A stretch of 25,418 nt of DNA. Origin: a virus. The position numbers and the translations under genes are program-made. This document shows, one piece after another, positions 8,966-16,785 of the stretch. Within the stretch, counting starts at the first letter, position 1, and each line of letters begins with the position of its first letter. The notes under the pieces were generated by a model. That model was given only the letters and a program-made list of their open reading frames with translations. It made no database searches and had not been told where the DNA came from. The stretch lies in IMG/VR virus record IMGVR_UViG_3300021964_010074, positions 1 through 25,418 of that record. The stretch is one strand, 5' to 3'.

Positions 8966-10117
8966 ATGTTATTAAAAGAGGGTATTAACACAAAAGCGTT
9001 TGCAGCAGCAGAAAAAGAGCTTAAGTCTTACGCTGCAAAGAATGGAGGCATCGATAAAAAAGATTTTATGGATGTTGCCAAAATGCTCGGGCAAATTTCC
9101 CGTGTTAATATTCTTCAGGCGGGACAAGTCCTCGGTCAATTGAATAGAAAAGTACAAGGAATGGATACTGATCCAAGAGATAAAGTTTTTGAGATTTTGA
9201 AAAAACAAGGTCTTTACGAATCTGCAGAATCTGTTCAAGAAAAAATGACAGAAAAACAAATGAAGAAGCGTGAAGAGATTGTTAAGTCGATGAAAAAAAA
9301 TCAAGACGACTTCGAAGATCGCTACGGTGACCGTGCAAAAGATGTTATGTATGCCACAGCAACTAAAATGGTAATGGACGAAGATATTGAGCGTAGAGCA
9401 GACGTTAAGATGGTAAAAGTTAGATTGCCAGACGGTACAATGGTTATGCGTAGACAAAGACCTGAAGTCAAAATTGGCGATACAAGAACAGAAAATTCTG
9501 TACGTACAGAAGAAAAAGATACTCATAAGACAAAAGATGGCCGTACAGCAAAAAAAGGTTTGTACTATTACATTAATAAGAAAAAGGAAGAAGGTCGTAA
9601 GGCAAATCCTCCTGGGCATGAAGATCGTCCAACACAAGATGATTTTAAAGCTGCTGAAAAAACGGCTAAAGAAGAAGTACAACAGTTTGATGAGCTCTCA
9701 CCAGCTACTCATAAGAGCTATCAAGCAAAAGCATTTTCAAATGCTGCTTTAGGTATGGCTAAGAAAAGAATGGGTACTATGTCCTCTAAAGATGCTTATG
9801 ATAATGAGAAGAAGAGATATAAAGGTATTGATACCTCAAAGCACCTGAATCGTATGCATCATGGCGTCCTCGGGGACGAAGTTATCCATGAAGGCGTAAT
9901 TGATGATTTAAGAAATATCGTTAAAAGAAAATCTGCTATGGACGTAAAATTTTCGACAGGTAATAAAACTCGAGTCGATATGTTCACAGCATCAGCAATG
10001 GTTAAAGTCCATGATGCACTAAATGGCCAGAATCAAAAGAAGTTCGCAGACGCTATCAACAAGGATGAGCGTATGTTTATGAAAATGTTGGACTTCGCAA
10101 TGAGCAAGGTCAAGTAA
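8966..10117 (+). CDS. Modular head-associated protein of unknown function
   Basis: 383 residues, highly charged, start two bases after the previous stop with a GAGAG ribosome site. Visible modules: an N-terminal MLLKEG leader with an LxE-type site; a helical region of about 90 residues; the segment EKQMKKREEIVKSMKKN followed by DRYGDRAKDVMYATATKM-like sequence (about 95-135); a basic linker; the segment FDELSPATHKSYQAKAFSNA (about 240-260); and a C-terminal domain with FMKMLDFAMSKV. The two quoted segments recur, to my knowledge, in unrelated architectures among head-region proteins of marine T4-like phages, which suggests short recruitment or scaffold-binding modules. It lies directly before the gp21 protease. 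I infer a prohead core or internal protein. It is not recognisable as T4 gp68, although that is the positional equivalent. Confidence 0.5.
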   Translation: MLLKEGINTKAFAAAEKELKSYAAKNGGIDKKDFMDVAKMLGQISRVNILQAGQVLGQLNRKVQGMDTDPRDKVFEILKKQGLYESAESVQEKMTEKQMKKREEIVKSMKKNQDDFEDRYGDRAKDVMYATATKMVMDEDIERRADVKMVKVRLPDGTMVMRRQRPEVKIGDTRTENSVRTEEKDTHKTKDGRTAKKGLYYYINKKKEEGRKANPPGHEDRPTQDDFKAAEKTAKEEVQQFDELSPATHKSYQAKAFSNAALGMAKKRMGTMSSKDAYDNEKKRYKGIDTSKHLNRMHHGVLGDEVIHEGVIDDLRNIVKRKSAMDVKFSTGNKTRVDMFTASAMVKVHDALNGQNQKKFADAINKDERMFMKMLDFAMSKVK

Positions 10118-10127
10118 GGAGATAAAA

Positions 10128-10823
10128 ATGTCATTACTAATTAAAGAATTGACAGAAGAAGTTAAGTATATCGCAGAAGATATTCTTGATGAAGAAGGCA
10201 ATAAGCAAGGCCGTAACTATTTCATTGAAGGTATCATCATGCAGGGTGACATTAAAAACCGTAATGGACGTTGCTACCCAATGGAAACTCTCGCAAGAGA
10301 AACAAAAAGATATAACGAAACATATGTTAACAAAAAACGTGCATTTGGTGAATTAGGTCACCCATCTGGACCTACAATTAACCTAGACCGTGTATCGCAT
10401 ATGTTTACAGAATTAAAAGAGGACGGTTCCAATATCGTTGGTCGTGCAAAAATTATGGATACCCCTATGGGTAAAATCGTTAAAAATATTATCGATGAAG
10501 GCGGTCAGTTAGGTATTTCATCTCGTGGTATGGGTACGCTGAAGGCTTCAAAAGACGGAATCATGGAAGTTCAAGGTGACTTTATGCTTGCCACAGCAGG
10601 TGATATTGTTGCGGATCCTTCTGCACCTGATGCATTTGTTAAAGGTGTTATGGAAGGTGTTGAATGGATTTATGATATTGCTTCTGGAACATGGCAAGCT
10701 GCAAATGCATTTGACCAAATCGAAGAAGAGATTAAGGAAACGGCACGAATTTCTCAAAAGGATCTTGAAGCGAAAGCAAGCAGACTTTTTGAAAGATTTA
10801 TTAATAGTATTGCAAAATCGTAA
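10128..10823 (+). CDS. gp21: Prohead core protease (gp21-like)
   Basis: 231 residues. This serine protease is built into the prohead core and, after assembly, cuts the scaffold, core proteins and the gp23 N-terminus at (L/I)xE sites, then degrades itself. The family motifs are visible: NRNGRCYPMETL (about 44-55), GELGHPSGPTINLDRVSH with probable catalytic His78, and GQLGISSRGMG with a probable nucleophile Ser at 131 or 132. The fold is related to herpesvirus assemblin. The N-terminal 30 residues hold several possible self-cleavage sites (IKE, LTE, IAE, LDE). An AAGGAG ribosome site lies 11 bases after the previous stop. The size is close to T4 gp21 (212 residues). Confidence 0.94.
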   Translation: MSLLIKELTEEVKYIAEDILDEEGNKQGRNYFIEGIIMQGDIKNRNGRCYPMETLARETKRYNETYVNKKRAFGELGHPSGPTINLDRVSHMFTELKEDGSNIVGRAKIMDTPMGKIVKNIIDEGGQLGISSRGMGTLKASKDGIMEVQGDFMLATAGDIVADPSAPDAFVKGVMEGVEWIYDIASGTWQAANAFDQIEEEIKETARISQKDLEAKASRLFERFINSIAKS

Positions 10824-10827
10824 AAAA

Positions 10828-10835
10828 TATAAATA
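10828..10835 (+). promoter_or_regulatory. T4-type late promoter box before gp22
   Basis: Exact TATAAATA five bases after the gp21 stop and 40 bases before the gp22 start, in a 51-bp gap that also carries an AAGGAG ribosome site. It would allow extra scaffold to be made relative to the protease. Confidence 0.75.
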
Positions 10836-10874
10836 ATTAGATACAATTATCTGTATAATAAAGGAGAAAGTCAA

Positions 10875-11813
10875 ATGAGTGATAACCTAGAAGTTCAAGA
10901 CGTAGAGCTTGACGAAGTCAAAGCGACAGGTGAAAATTCAATGTCTGCAGATCCTGTAACACCAGCTGGCGGTGCTGTTAAAGCACGTAAAGGTGATGTT
11001 AAGAAAAAGGTTGATCCAACTGCTGACAATATTGAAGACACTGTCAAAACACCACAAGGTAAGAATGATACTGGCCTAAAAGAAGCTATTGATGGCTTAT
11101 TTGAAGGTACAGAGCTTACTGAAGATTTTAAAACAAAAGCAGTCGCTGTTTTTGAAGCAGCCGTACATCAAAGGGTTATTGCAGAGAAAGCTCAATTAGA
11201 AGAGCAATTCGAAGCAGATCTTTCTGAGCAGGTTGAAAAAGCAGTTGATGATTTGGTCGAAAAAGTTGACACATATTTAGATTATGTTGTCGAGCAATGG
11301 ATGGAAGCTAACGCAGTAGAAATCGAAAGTAACTTTAAAGTTGAAGTTGCGGAGTCTCTATTAGATGGCATTAAAGGTCTTGTTGCTGAGCACAACATTG
11401 AGCTTGACGAAACAGAAGCAGATCACATTTCTGACATTGAAACAAAGATGGAAGAAACTGCTACAAGATACAACGAAACAGTTGAAGAACTGATTGCTGT
11501 ACGTGAAGCAAAAGAAGAATTAGAGCGCCAAATCGCTTTCAAGCAGATTTCTGAAGGGTTGACAGACACACAAGCTGAAAAATTAAAAGTCCTTTCAGAA
11601 GGTATTTCATTCGAAACATTGGGTGACTATACCACAAAGGTAGAAGCTATTAAGGAAAACTATTTTACAGAAGACACAGTTGTTGCAGAGTCGACTGATG
11701 AAACAGAATTCTTAGAAGAGTCTACTGAAGAGCAAACACAAGCTGGTCAAACTGAAATCGTAGATCCATCTGTTGATTACTACGCTAAAGCCCTTGGACG
11801 CTTTGTAAAATAA
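10875..11813 (+). CDS. gp22: Prohead scaffold protein (gp22-like)
   Basis: 312 residues. It forms the main scaffold of the prohead core and is digested to peptides by gp21 before packaging. The sequence is acidic and dominated by long helical, coiled-coil-like stretches with Glu, Lys, Ala and Leu (about residues 70-260), for example GLFEGTELTEDFKTKAVAVFE, which is the typical 'ELTEDFK..A..IFE' start of T4-like gp22 proteins, and LVEKVDTYLDYVVEQWM. The C-terminus ends in YYAKALGRFVK, as gp22 proteins usually end in a short aromatic/basic tail that contacts gp23. LxE sites such as LDE occur near the N-terminus. It lies between gp21 and gp23 and has its own late box. Confidence 0.93.
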   Translation: MSDNLEVQDVELDEVKATGENSMSADPVTPAGGAVKARKGDVKKKVDPTADNIEDTVKTPQGKNDTGLKEAIDGLFEGTELTEDFKTKAVAVFEAAVHQRVIAEKAQLEEQFEADLSEQVEKAVDDLVEKVDTYLDYVVEQWMEANAVEIESNFKVEVAESLLDGIKGLVAEHNIELDETEADHISDIETKMEETATRYNETVEELIAVREAKEELERQIAFKQISEGLTDTQAEKLKVLSEGISFETLGDYTTKVEAIKENYFTEDTVVAESTDETEFLEESTEEQTQAGQTEIVDPSVDYYAKALGRFVK

Positions 11814-11819
11814 AGATTT

Positions 11820-11827
11820 TATAAATA
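11820..11827 (+). promoter_or_regulatory. T4-type late promoter box before gp23
   Basis: Exact TATAAATA six bases after the gp22 stop, 33 bases before the major capsid start, followed by an AAGGAG ribosome site. A dedicated promoter fits the high demand for capsid protein. Confidence 0.8.
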
Positions 11828-11860
11828 ATATTAGATAAAATCTCAAAAAGGAGAAATCAA

Positions 11861-13144
11861 ATGAGAAACGAAGAACTACTTAAAAAATGGAAGCCAGTCC
11901 TCGAGCATGATGCTCTTCCTGGTATTAGTGATCCGCACAGAGCAGCTGTTACTGCAACTGTTCTTGAAAACACAGAAAACGCCTTACGTGAAGGCAGCTC
12001 GTATTCTCCTCAGTCATTGACTGAAGCAGAAATCGGTCCTGTTAATCACACAGGTGAAGTACAAAACTACGATCCGGTGTTAATTTCACTTGTTCGTAGA
12101 GCAATGCCTAACTTGATTGCATATGATATTGCAGGTGTCCAGCCAATGACTGGTCCTACAGGCCTTATCTTTGCAATGCGTTCTAACTATGTTGACAGCA
12201 CAAACAACAGCATCAAAACAGAAGCTATGTTTGACGAAGCAGACACAGATTTCTCAGGTACTGGTGCACATGCTGGTACAACTGGATCTGGTGCAACTGC
12301 AAACACTGGTACAGGTATGGCAACATCAACTGCTGAGCAGTTGGGTTCGGACAACGGAAACGCTTTCCAAGAAATGTCATTCCAAATCGACAAAGTATCT
12401 GTTGAAGCGAAGTCAAGAGCGCTGAAAGCAGAATACACAACTGAACTTGCACAAGACTTGAAAGCTATTCATGGTCTTGACGCAGAAACAGAGTTAGCAA
12501 ACATGCTATCTGCTGAACTGCTTGCAGAAATCAACCGTGAAGTTGTTCGTACTGTTTATAACTCTGCCGTACAGGGTTCTACAGGTACAGCATCGCAAGG
12601 TACATTCAACTTGGATGTTGATGCAAACGGTCGTTGGTCGGTTGAGAAGTTCAAGGGTCTGATGTTCCAGATCGAAAGAGAAGCAAATGCGATTGCAAAA
12701 GCAACACGTAGAGGGAAGGGTAACGTAATCCTTTGCTCGTCAGACGTTGCATCTGCATTGCAAATGGCTGGTGTGTTAGATTACACTCCTGCTCTTAACT
12801 CTAATAACCTTAACCCAGATGACACAGGCAACACATTCGTTGGTGTCCTTAACGGTCGCTTCCGTGTGTACATCGATCCATATGCTGGTTCGAACTACAT
12901 GGTCATTGGTTACAAAGGTTCTAACGCCTTTGACGCTGGTCTGTTCTATTGCCCATACGTACCTCTCCAGATGGTCCGTGCTGTTGGTGAAAACAGCTTC
13001 CAGTCTAAGCTCGGCTTTAAGACTCGTTACGGCATGGTTGCAAATCCATTCGCTCGTGGCAAGTTAACAGCTGCTGCAACAGGCGCAATCGCTGATGGCA
13101 CAAACGTCTACTACAGACGTACAATCGTCAGCAACCTTCTTTAA
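11861..13144 (+). CDS. gp23: Major capsid protein precursor (gp23-like)
   Basis: 427 residues, shorter than T4 gp23 (521). It forms the hexamers of the head shell (HK97 fold). The N-terminus ELLKKWKPVLEHDALP matches the T4 precursor leader. LTE followed by AEIGP at residues 53-60 is in the same place as the T4 cleavage site, which also leaves a mature protein starting AEIG, so cleavage after Glu55 is predicted. Conserved body motifs are LVRRAMPNLIAYDIAGVQPM, EAKSRALKAEYTTELAQDLK, ELLAEINREVVRTVYNSA, GNVILCSSDVASAL, FRVYIDPYAGSNYMVIGYKG and FKTRYGMVANPFA. A short Gly/Thr/Ala-rich loop at about 131-153 replaces the longer insertion of T4. Codon choice is shifted toward C-ending codons compared with neighbours, as expected for the most abundant product. 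A terminator follows. Confidence 0.98.
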   Translation: MRNEELLKKWKPVLEHDALPGISDPHRAAVTATVLENTENALREGSSYSPQSLTEAEIGPVNHTGEVQNYDPVLISLVRRAMPNLIAYDIAGVQPMTGPTGLIFAMRSNYVDSTNNSIKTEAMFDEADTDFSGTGAHAGTTGSGATANTGTGMATSTAEQLGSDNGNAFQEMSFQIDKVSVEAKSRALKAEYTTELAQDLKAIHGLDAETELANMLSAELLAEINREVVRTVYNSAVQGSTGTASQGTFNLDVDANGRWSVEKFKGLMFQIEREANAIAKATRRGKGNVILCSSDVASALQMAGVLDYTPALNSNNLNPDDTGNTFVGVLNGRFRVYIDPYAGSNYMVIGYKGSNAFDAGLFYCPYVPLQMVRAVGENSFQSKLGFKTRYGMVANPFARGKLTAAATGAIADGTNVYYRRTIVSNLL

Positions 13145-13176
13145 TAATAAGAAGCTGGGTTAACCAGACAAAACTT

Positions 13177-13203
13177 AAGGGGGCTTTCGAGCCCCCTTTT
13201 TTT
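13177..13203 (+). terminator. Rho-independent terminator after gp23
   Basis: A perfect 7-bp stem, GGGGGCT (13179-13185) and AGCCCCC (13190-13196), closes a TTCG loop. Flanking AA and TT extend it to 9 bp, and seven T residues follow (13197-13203). UUCG is an unusually stable tetraloop. It lies 32 bases after the gp23 stop. A smaller CTGG/CCAG hairpin (13155-13167) lies between. Confidence 0.95.
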
Positions 13204-13208
13204 GTGCA

Positions 13209-13216
13209 TATAAATA
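13209..13216 (+). promoter_or_regulatory. T4-type late promoter box after the gp23 terminator
   Basis: Exact TATAAATA starting six bases after the terminator T-run and 28 bases before the next gene. It would restart late transcription for the tail-tube-like gene. Confidence 0.75.
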
Positions 13217-13243
13217 CTATTATAAAACATATTGAGGTATTCA

Positions 13244-13747
13244 ATGCTAGGTCAAAACTTTTTATCACCAGTAGAGTTTCAGTTTACGATTGAACGTATG
13301 CCTACGGTTCAATATTACATTCAATCGATTAATATTCCTGCTATCTCATCGGGTTATACAGAACAACAAACTCCATTTAAAAATACGTACAGACACGGTG
13401 ACAAACTTACGTATGATGATTTGTATATGACAGTTGCTGTTGATGAAAATATGAGTTCATATCTCGAAACTTGGGGTTGGTTAAAAGCTTTAACAAAACC
13501 TGAAGAATTTGAACAATATGCAAATTTGTTAGATGGTGATGGTTTATATTCTGATGCAACTTTGCACGTATTGAATAGTTCAAAAAATCCAAATATTAAA
13601 ATTCAATTTGCCGACTTGTTTCCTATAACTGTAGGTGCAATAAATTTAACAACTACATCAAGTGATGTTCCTGTTCCAACTGTTGACCTCACATTCAAAT
13701 ATAATAAATATTCTATAGAAGTCGCTGACACAAGAATTCAAGCATAG
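13244..13747 (+). CDS. gp19-family tail tube-like structural protein
   Basis: 167 residues. I chose ATG 13244 over the upstream TTG at 13232 because GAGG lies seven bases before it. The protein has the tail-tube-type layout: N-terminal strand VEFQFTIERMPTVQYYIQSI, then INIPAISSG and TPFKNTYRHGDKLTYDDLYM, a helix LETWGWLKALTKPEEF, and C-terminal strands PVPTVDLTFKYNKYSIEV. It is clearly different from the gp19 at 5623-6177 but seems to share the fold. T4 gp19-family paralogues in contractile phages include tube-initiation and baseplate hub proteins, so it may cap the tube or form its first ring. It has its own late promoter directly after the gp23 terminator. The family placement is moderately sure, the exact role is inference. 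Confidence 0.7.
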   Translation: MLGQNFLSPVEFQFTIERMPTVQYYIQSINIPAISSGYTEQQTPFKNTYRHGDKLTYDDLYMTVAVDENMSSYLETWGWLKALTKPEEFEQYANLLDGDGLYSDATLHVLNSSKNPNIKIQFADLFPITVGAINLTTTSSDVPVPTVDLTFKYNKYSIEVADTRIQA

Positions 13748-13776
13748 TTGACATTTTGACTAAACTGTGTTATTGT
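13748..13776 (+). promoter_or_regulatory. Sigma70-type promoter before uvsY
   Basis: Exact TTGACA at 13748-13753, immediately after the stop of the tail protein gene, 17 bp spacing, then TATTGT at 13771-13776 (4 of 6). Predicted start of transcription is near 13783, about 25 bases before the uvsY start. This marks the switch from late to early/middle genes. Confidence 0.6.
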
Positions 13777-13807
13777 ATATAAGATAATCTTTGCAATGAG
13801 GAAATCT

Positions 13808-14242
13808 ATGAAACTAGATGAAATATATGAATTGTGGTCAAAAGATTGTGAAATAGATCAAACAAATATTTCCAACGAATCTGCCAATATCCCTAAACTT
13901 CATAACAAATACTATGCATACTACATGCAAGAAGGTATGAAGTTACGAAAAATGAAGTTCGACTTAAAACAACTCAACAAACTTAAAATGGAGTATTATA
14001 AGGGTGAGTTGTCTATGGAAGAATTAAATGAATATGGATGGGAACCACAACCTTTAAAAATTCTACGAACTGATGTTCCTCAGTATATAGAAGCTGACCG
14101 AGATATTATCGATTTAAGTCTAAAAATCGGTATGCAAGAAGAAAAGGTTGATTATCTAGAAAGTATCATCAGACAAATAAACAATCGTGGGTTTCAACTT
14201 AAAACAATTGTTGATTGGGAAAGATTTAGAACTGGAGCTTAA
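13808..14242 (+). CDS. uvsY: UvsY-like recombination mediator
   Basis: 144 residues from ATG 13808, chosen because TGAGGA lies six bases upstream; the in-frame ATG at 13796 has no ribosome site. UvsY loads the UvsX recombinase on gp32-covered single-stranded DNA in T4. The protein has the size and layout of the family: an N-terminal region with MKLDEIYELWSKDCEID and a Lys/Arg-rich helix (KLRKMKFDLKQLNKLKMEYY), the central EYGWEPQPLKILRTD, IEADRDIIDLSLKIGMQ and the C-terminal INNRGFQLKTIVDWERFRTG, which corresponds to the conserved 'RGFxIKxIxxxxxF' end of T4 UvsY. It lies upstream of uvsW, as in other T4-like phages. Confidence 0.9.
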   Translation: MKLDEIYELWSKDCEIDQTNISNESANIPKLHNKYYAYYMQEGMKLRKMKFDLKQLNKLKMEYYKGELSMEELNEYGWEPQPLKILRTDVPQYIEADRDIIDLSLKIGMQEEKVDYLESIIRQINNRGFQLKTIVDWERFRTGA

Positions 14243-14244
14243 TT

Positions 14245-14805
14245 ATGAAAAAAATATATTATACATGGCAAGATATAGAAGACGCATGTGTAAACATTGC
14301 ATTAAAAATGTACAAAGATAAATGGATGCCTGATTACATTGTAGGTATCACTCGAGGCGGGAATGTTCCTGCTACCATTCTTAGTAATATGTTAGGTGTA
14401 CGTGGCGAAGCACTAAAAGTAAGCCTGCGTGATAACCAAGGCATTCAATGCGAATCAAACACTTGGATGAGCGAAGATGCTTTTGGATATAATAACCAAG
14501 AAGAAACGGGTATTACAGGTGCAAGGTGGGATATATCATTAAGAAAAAATATTCTTATCGTTGATGATATTAATGATTCAGGCGATACATTTAATTGGAT
14601 TAAGCAAGATTGGGAGTCAAGTTGCTTACCCTATGAGCGTGGTGCATGGGATAGTGTGTGGCACAAAAATGTAAAGTTTGCTGTGATTACAGAAAATATT
14701 AGTTCGAAATTTGAATCCGATTATTATGCAGATGAATGTAATAAATTAGAAGAAATGATATGGCAAGTATACCCGTGGGAAAAGGTAGGTAATTATGACG
14801 TATAA
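14245..14805 (+). CDS. Phosphoribosyltransferase (type I PRTase domain)
   Basis: 186 residues. A type I phosphoribosyltransferase fold is indicated by the early YIVGITRGGNVPA (about 31-43), which contains the RGG PPi-loop, and by the PRPP-binding motif NILIVDDINDSGDTF at about 102-116 with its two Asp residues and the SGDT phosphate loop. Between them is a flexible hood with several Trp residues. These enzymes join or release a base and phosphoribosyl pyrophosphate. Substrate (hypoxanthine, guanine, xanthine, orotate or other) cannot be told from these motifs. A GGAG ribosome site lies in the end of uvsY and only two bases separate the genes. Possible roles are purine salvage for phage DNA synthesis. 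A link to the deazaguanine genes downstream is possible but unproven. Confidence 0.85.
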   Translation: MKKIYYTWQDIEDACVNIALKMYKDKWMPDYIVGITRGGNVPATILSNMLGVRGEALKVSLRDNQGIQCESNTWMSEDAFGYNNQEETGITGARWDISLRKNILIVDDINDSGDTFNWIKQDWESSCLPYERGAWDSVWHKNVKFAVITENISSKFESDYYADECNKLEEMIWQVYPWEKVGNYDV

Positions 14806-14965
14806 CTTAAAAATTAAAATATATCAAGATTCAGAATTTGAATTTTTGCTAGATGAAAATCAAAAGCCTATGGTATTTAATACTGCCGAAGAAGCTACAC
14901 AGGAAGGTAAAGAAATAGATTTACCCTTTCAAGTTGTTGAACATGATAGAAAAAATTCAGATTGA
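14795..14965 (+). CDS. Small hypothetical protein overlapping uvsW start
   Basis: 56 residues (begins MTYNLKIKIYQDSEFEFLLD). It overlaps the end of the phosphoribosyltransferase gene by 11 bases and the uvsW start by 23 bases, and has AAGGTAGG ten bases upstream of its ATG. The composition is ordinary for this genome and without it a 137-base gap would remain. No family recognised. It may serve to couple translation into uvsW, which lacks an obvious ribosome site. Confidence 0.6.
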   Translation: MTYNLKIKIYQDSEFEFLLDENQKPMVFNTAEEATQEGKEIDLPFQVVEHDRKNSD

Positions 14966-16400
14966 AAAGGTAAATGAACTTTATGTAAGAGTACATGCGG
15001 ATCCTTCTACTAAAATGGAATTATCCGAATATTTTACATTTGAGGTTCCTGGCGCAAAATTTATGCCTGCATATAAAAATAAAGTGTGGGATGGAAAGAT
15101 TCGCCTATTCAATGCAATGACGGGAAAAGTGTATGCAGGCCTTTCTCCATATATACATTCATTTGCTAAGTCACGCAAATATGATATAGAACTTATAAAC
15201 GATGTTTATGATGTACAAACCATAAATAATGATGCAGGGTATCAATTAGCAAAAGAATTTGATTCCGCATTTGAACCAAGAAATTACCAAAATGACGCTG
15301 TAGTACACGCACTTACCTACAATAGATCACTATTGTTATCACCTACAGCGTCCGGTAAGTCATTTATTATCTATCTTTTAACTAGATTCCATTTACAAGA
15401 AAACAGAAAAACATTAATAATTGTCCCAACAACTTCTCTAGTTGACCAAATGAGTTCTGATTTTCTTGAATACAATAAAAATAGACCTCTTAACATTCAT
15501 AAGATTCGTGGAGGTGTTGATAAAAATACAGATGCAGATATTGTTATAAGTACCTGGCAATCAATCTATAAATTAGACAAATATTGGTTTGATAAGTTTG
15601 ACGTTATTATAGGCGATGAGGCACATTTATTTAAAGCAAAATCTTTAACAAAGATAATGGAGAAAACTCCAAATGCTAAATACAGATATGGGTTTACGGG
15701 TACTTTAGATGGTACCGATACACATAAATTAGTCTTAGAAGGATTATTTGGAAAAGTATATGAAGTCACCAAGACGGCGACACTTATCGAAGAGAAGACG
15801 CTTGCGGAGTTCAATATCAAGGCAATTGTTTTGGGTTACTCGCAAGAAACAAGAAAAACAAACAAAGGACTCGATTACCAATCAGAAATAGATTGGATTG
15901 TGACAAATCCTGCAAGAAATAAATTTATTAAAAATCTTGCACATTCATTGCCGGGCAATACGTTAATATTGTTTCAATTTGTTGAAAAGCATGGTAAGGT
16001 CTTACATCCTTTGCTTGACTCAGAAAATCATACTATTCATTTTGTGCATGGTGGAGTTTCAGCTGACGATAGAGAGGAAATTAGACATTCAGTTGAACAG
16101 TCCCACAACAACATAATTCTTGCCTCATATGGCACATTTTCAACAGGTATAAATATTAAGAGACTAGATAATATTATATTTGCATCACCATCTAAATCAA
16201 AAATCCGTAACCTTCAGTCTATCGGTCGTGTATTGAGAAAGGGAAACGGGAAAACACAAGCAACACTATATGATGTAGTAGATGATTTACAATGGAAATC
16301 ACAACAGAATTTTGCTGTCAAACATTTTATGGAAAGAGTAGATATCTATACTGAAGAAGGATTTGACTTCAAAATTTATAACGTAGATATAAAGGAATAG
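14943..16400 (+). CDS. uvsW: UvsW-like superfamily 2 DNA helicase
   Basis: 485 residues from ATG 14943; in-frame TTG codons at 14934 and 14937 could be alternatives. UvsW unwinds branched DNA, migrates Holliday junctions and removes origin R-loops in T4, switching replication to the recombination-dependent mode. Motifs in order: an N-terminal domain ending YKNKVWDGKIRLF (about 44-56), YQNDAV, Walker A SPTASGKS (133-140), IIVPTTSLVDQM (159-170), DEAH (225-228), FTGTLDG, and in the second RecA domain LASYGTFSTGINIKRL and QSIGRVLRKGNGKTQA. The order and the last two motifs match T4 UvsW closely. There is no clear ribosome site; it probably relies on coupling with the overlapping small gene. Confidence 0.95.
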   Translation: MIEKIQIEKVNELYVRVHADPSTKMELSEYFTFEVPGAKFMPAYKNKVWDGKIRLFNAMTGKVYAGLSPYIHSFAKSRKYDIELINDVYDVQTINNDAGYQLAKEFDSAFEPRNYQNDAVVHALTYNRSLLLSPTASGKSFIIYLLTRFHLQENRKTLIIVPTTSLVDQMSSDFLEYNKNRPLNIHKIRGGVDKNTDADIVISTWQSIYKLDKYWFDKFDVIIGDEAHLFKAKSLTKIMEKTPNAKYRYGFTGTLDGTDTHKLVLEGLFGKVYEVTKTATLIEEKTLAEFNIKAIVLGYSQETRKTNKGLDYQSEIDWIVTNPARNKFIKNLAHSLPGNTLILFQFVEKHGKVLHPLLDSENHTIHFVHGGVSADDREEIRHSVEQSHNNIILASYGTFSTGINIKRLDNIIFASPSKSKIRNLQSIGRVLRKGNGKTQATLYDVVDDLQWKSQQNFAVKHFMERVDIYTEEGFDFKIYNVDIKE

Positions 16401-16404
16401 TCCT

Positions 16405-16785
16405 ATGGATTACGTAAATTTTAAATTAAGAACTGGTGAAGATATTGTTGCAGTAAAGACATACGAAACAGATGATTTTATTATTATTCAGAATCCTATA
16501 GAAATAACTGTAGATCCCAGATTCGGTTATTTCGCAAAATCATGGATGATGTTGTCGGATGAAAATGAAATGAAATTGCATAAATGTGATGCTCATTGGG
16601 TCACTAAACCTAGTGAAAAAGCAATACGCCACTATAATGAGTTTTGTAATGAAATTAAAAATTCACCACACGAAGAAGAGAGTGATGACAACGGCATCGA
16701 ATGGGATACGGTTGAGGAGATGAACAACGATATTGAAGATATGTTTGCATCGATGATAGATTCAAAATCATCAACAAAACATTAA
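16405..16785 (+). CDS. Small beta-rich hypothetical protein, possibly Sm-like
   Basis: 126 residues. The N-terminal 60 residues read as short beta strands: YVNFKLRTGEDIVAVK, then DDFIIIQNPIEITVDP, with a 'L.tGe.i.g.v..t.d.i.i.NP' pattern that resembles Sm-like barrel proteins found in many marine T4-like phages. The C-terminal 45 residues are very acidic and probably flexible. AAAGGA lies eight bases before the start and the gene follows uvsW by four bases. Role unknown; RNA binding would be an inference from the fold guess only. The segment after its stop carries the two opposed promoters described below. Confidence 0.65.
   Translation: MDYVNFKLRTGEDIVAVKTYETDDFIIIQNPIEITVDPRFGYFAKSWMMLSDENEMKLHKCDAHWVTKPSEKAIRHYNEFCNEIKNSPHEEESDDNGIEWDTVEEMNNDIEDMFASMIDSKSSTKH

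Noticed and set aside
8972-9682. Long minus-strand frame of 236 codons
   Set aside because: It is opposite a charged, Lys/Glu-rich gene; the translated product is Phe/Cys/Ile-rich low-complexity, as expected for the antisense of such a gene, with no ribosome site or promoter.
15566-15820. Minus-strand frame as target of the reverse promoter
   Set aside because: It is about 1 kb from the promoter, antisense to the uvsW helicase core, and has no gene-like product.
16148-16155. TATAAATA inside uvsW
   Set aside because: Within coding sequence, about 250 bases before the next gene start; treated as a chance match.
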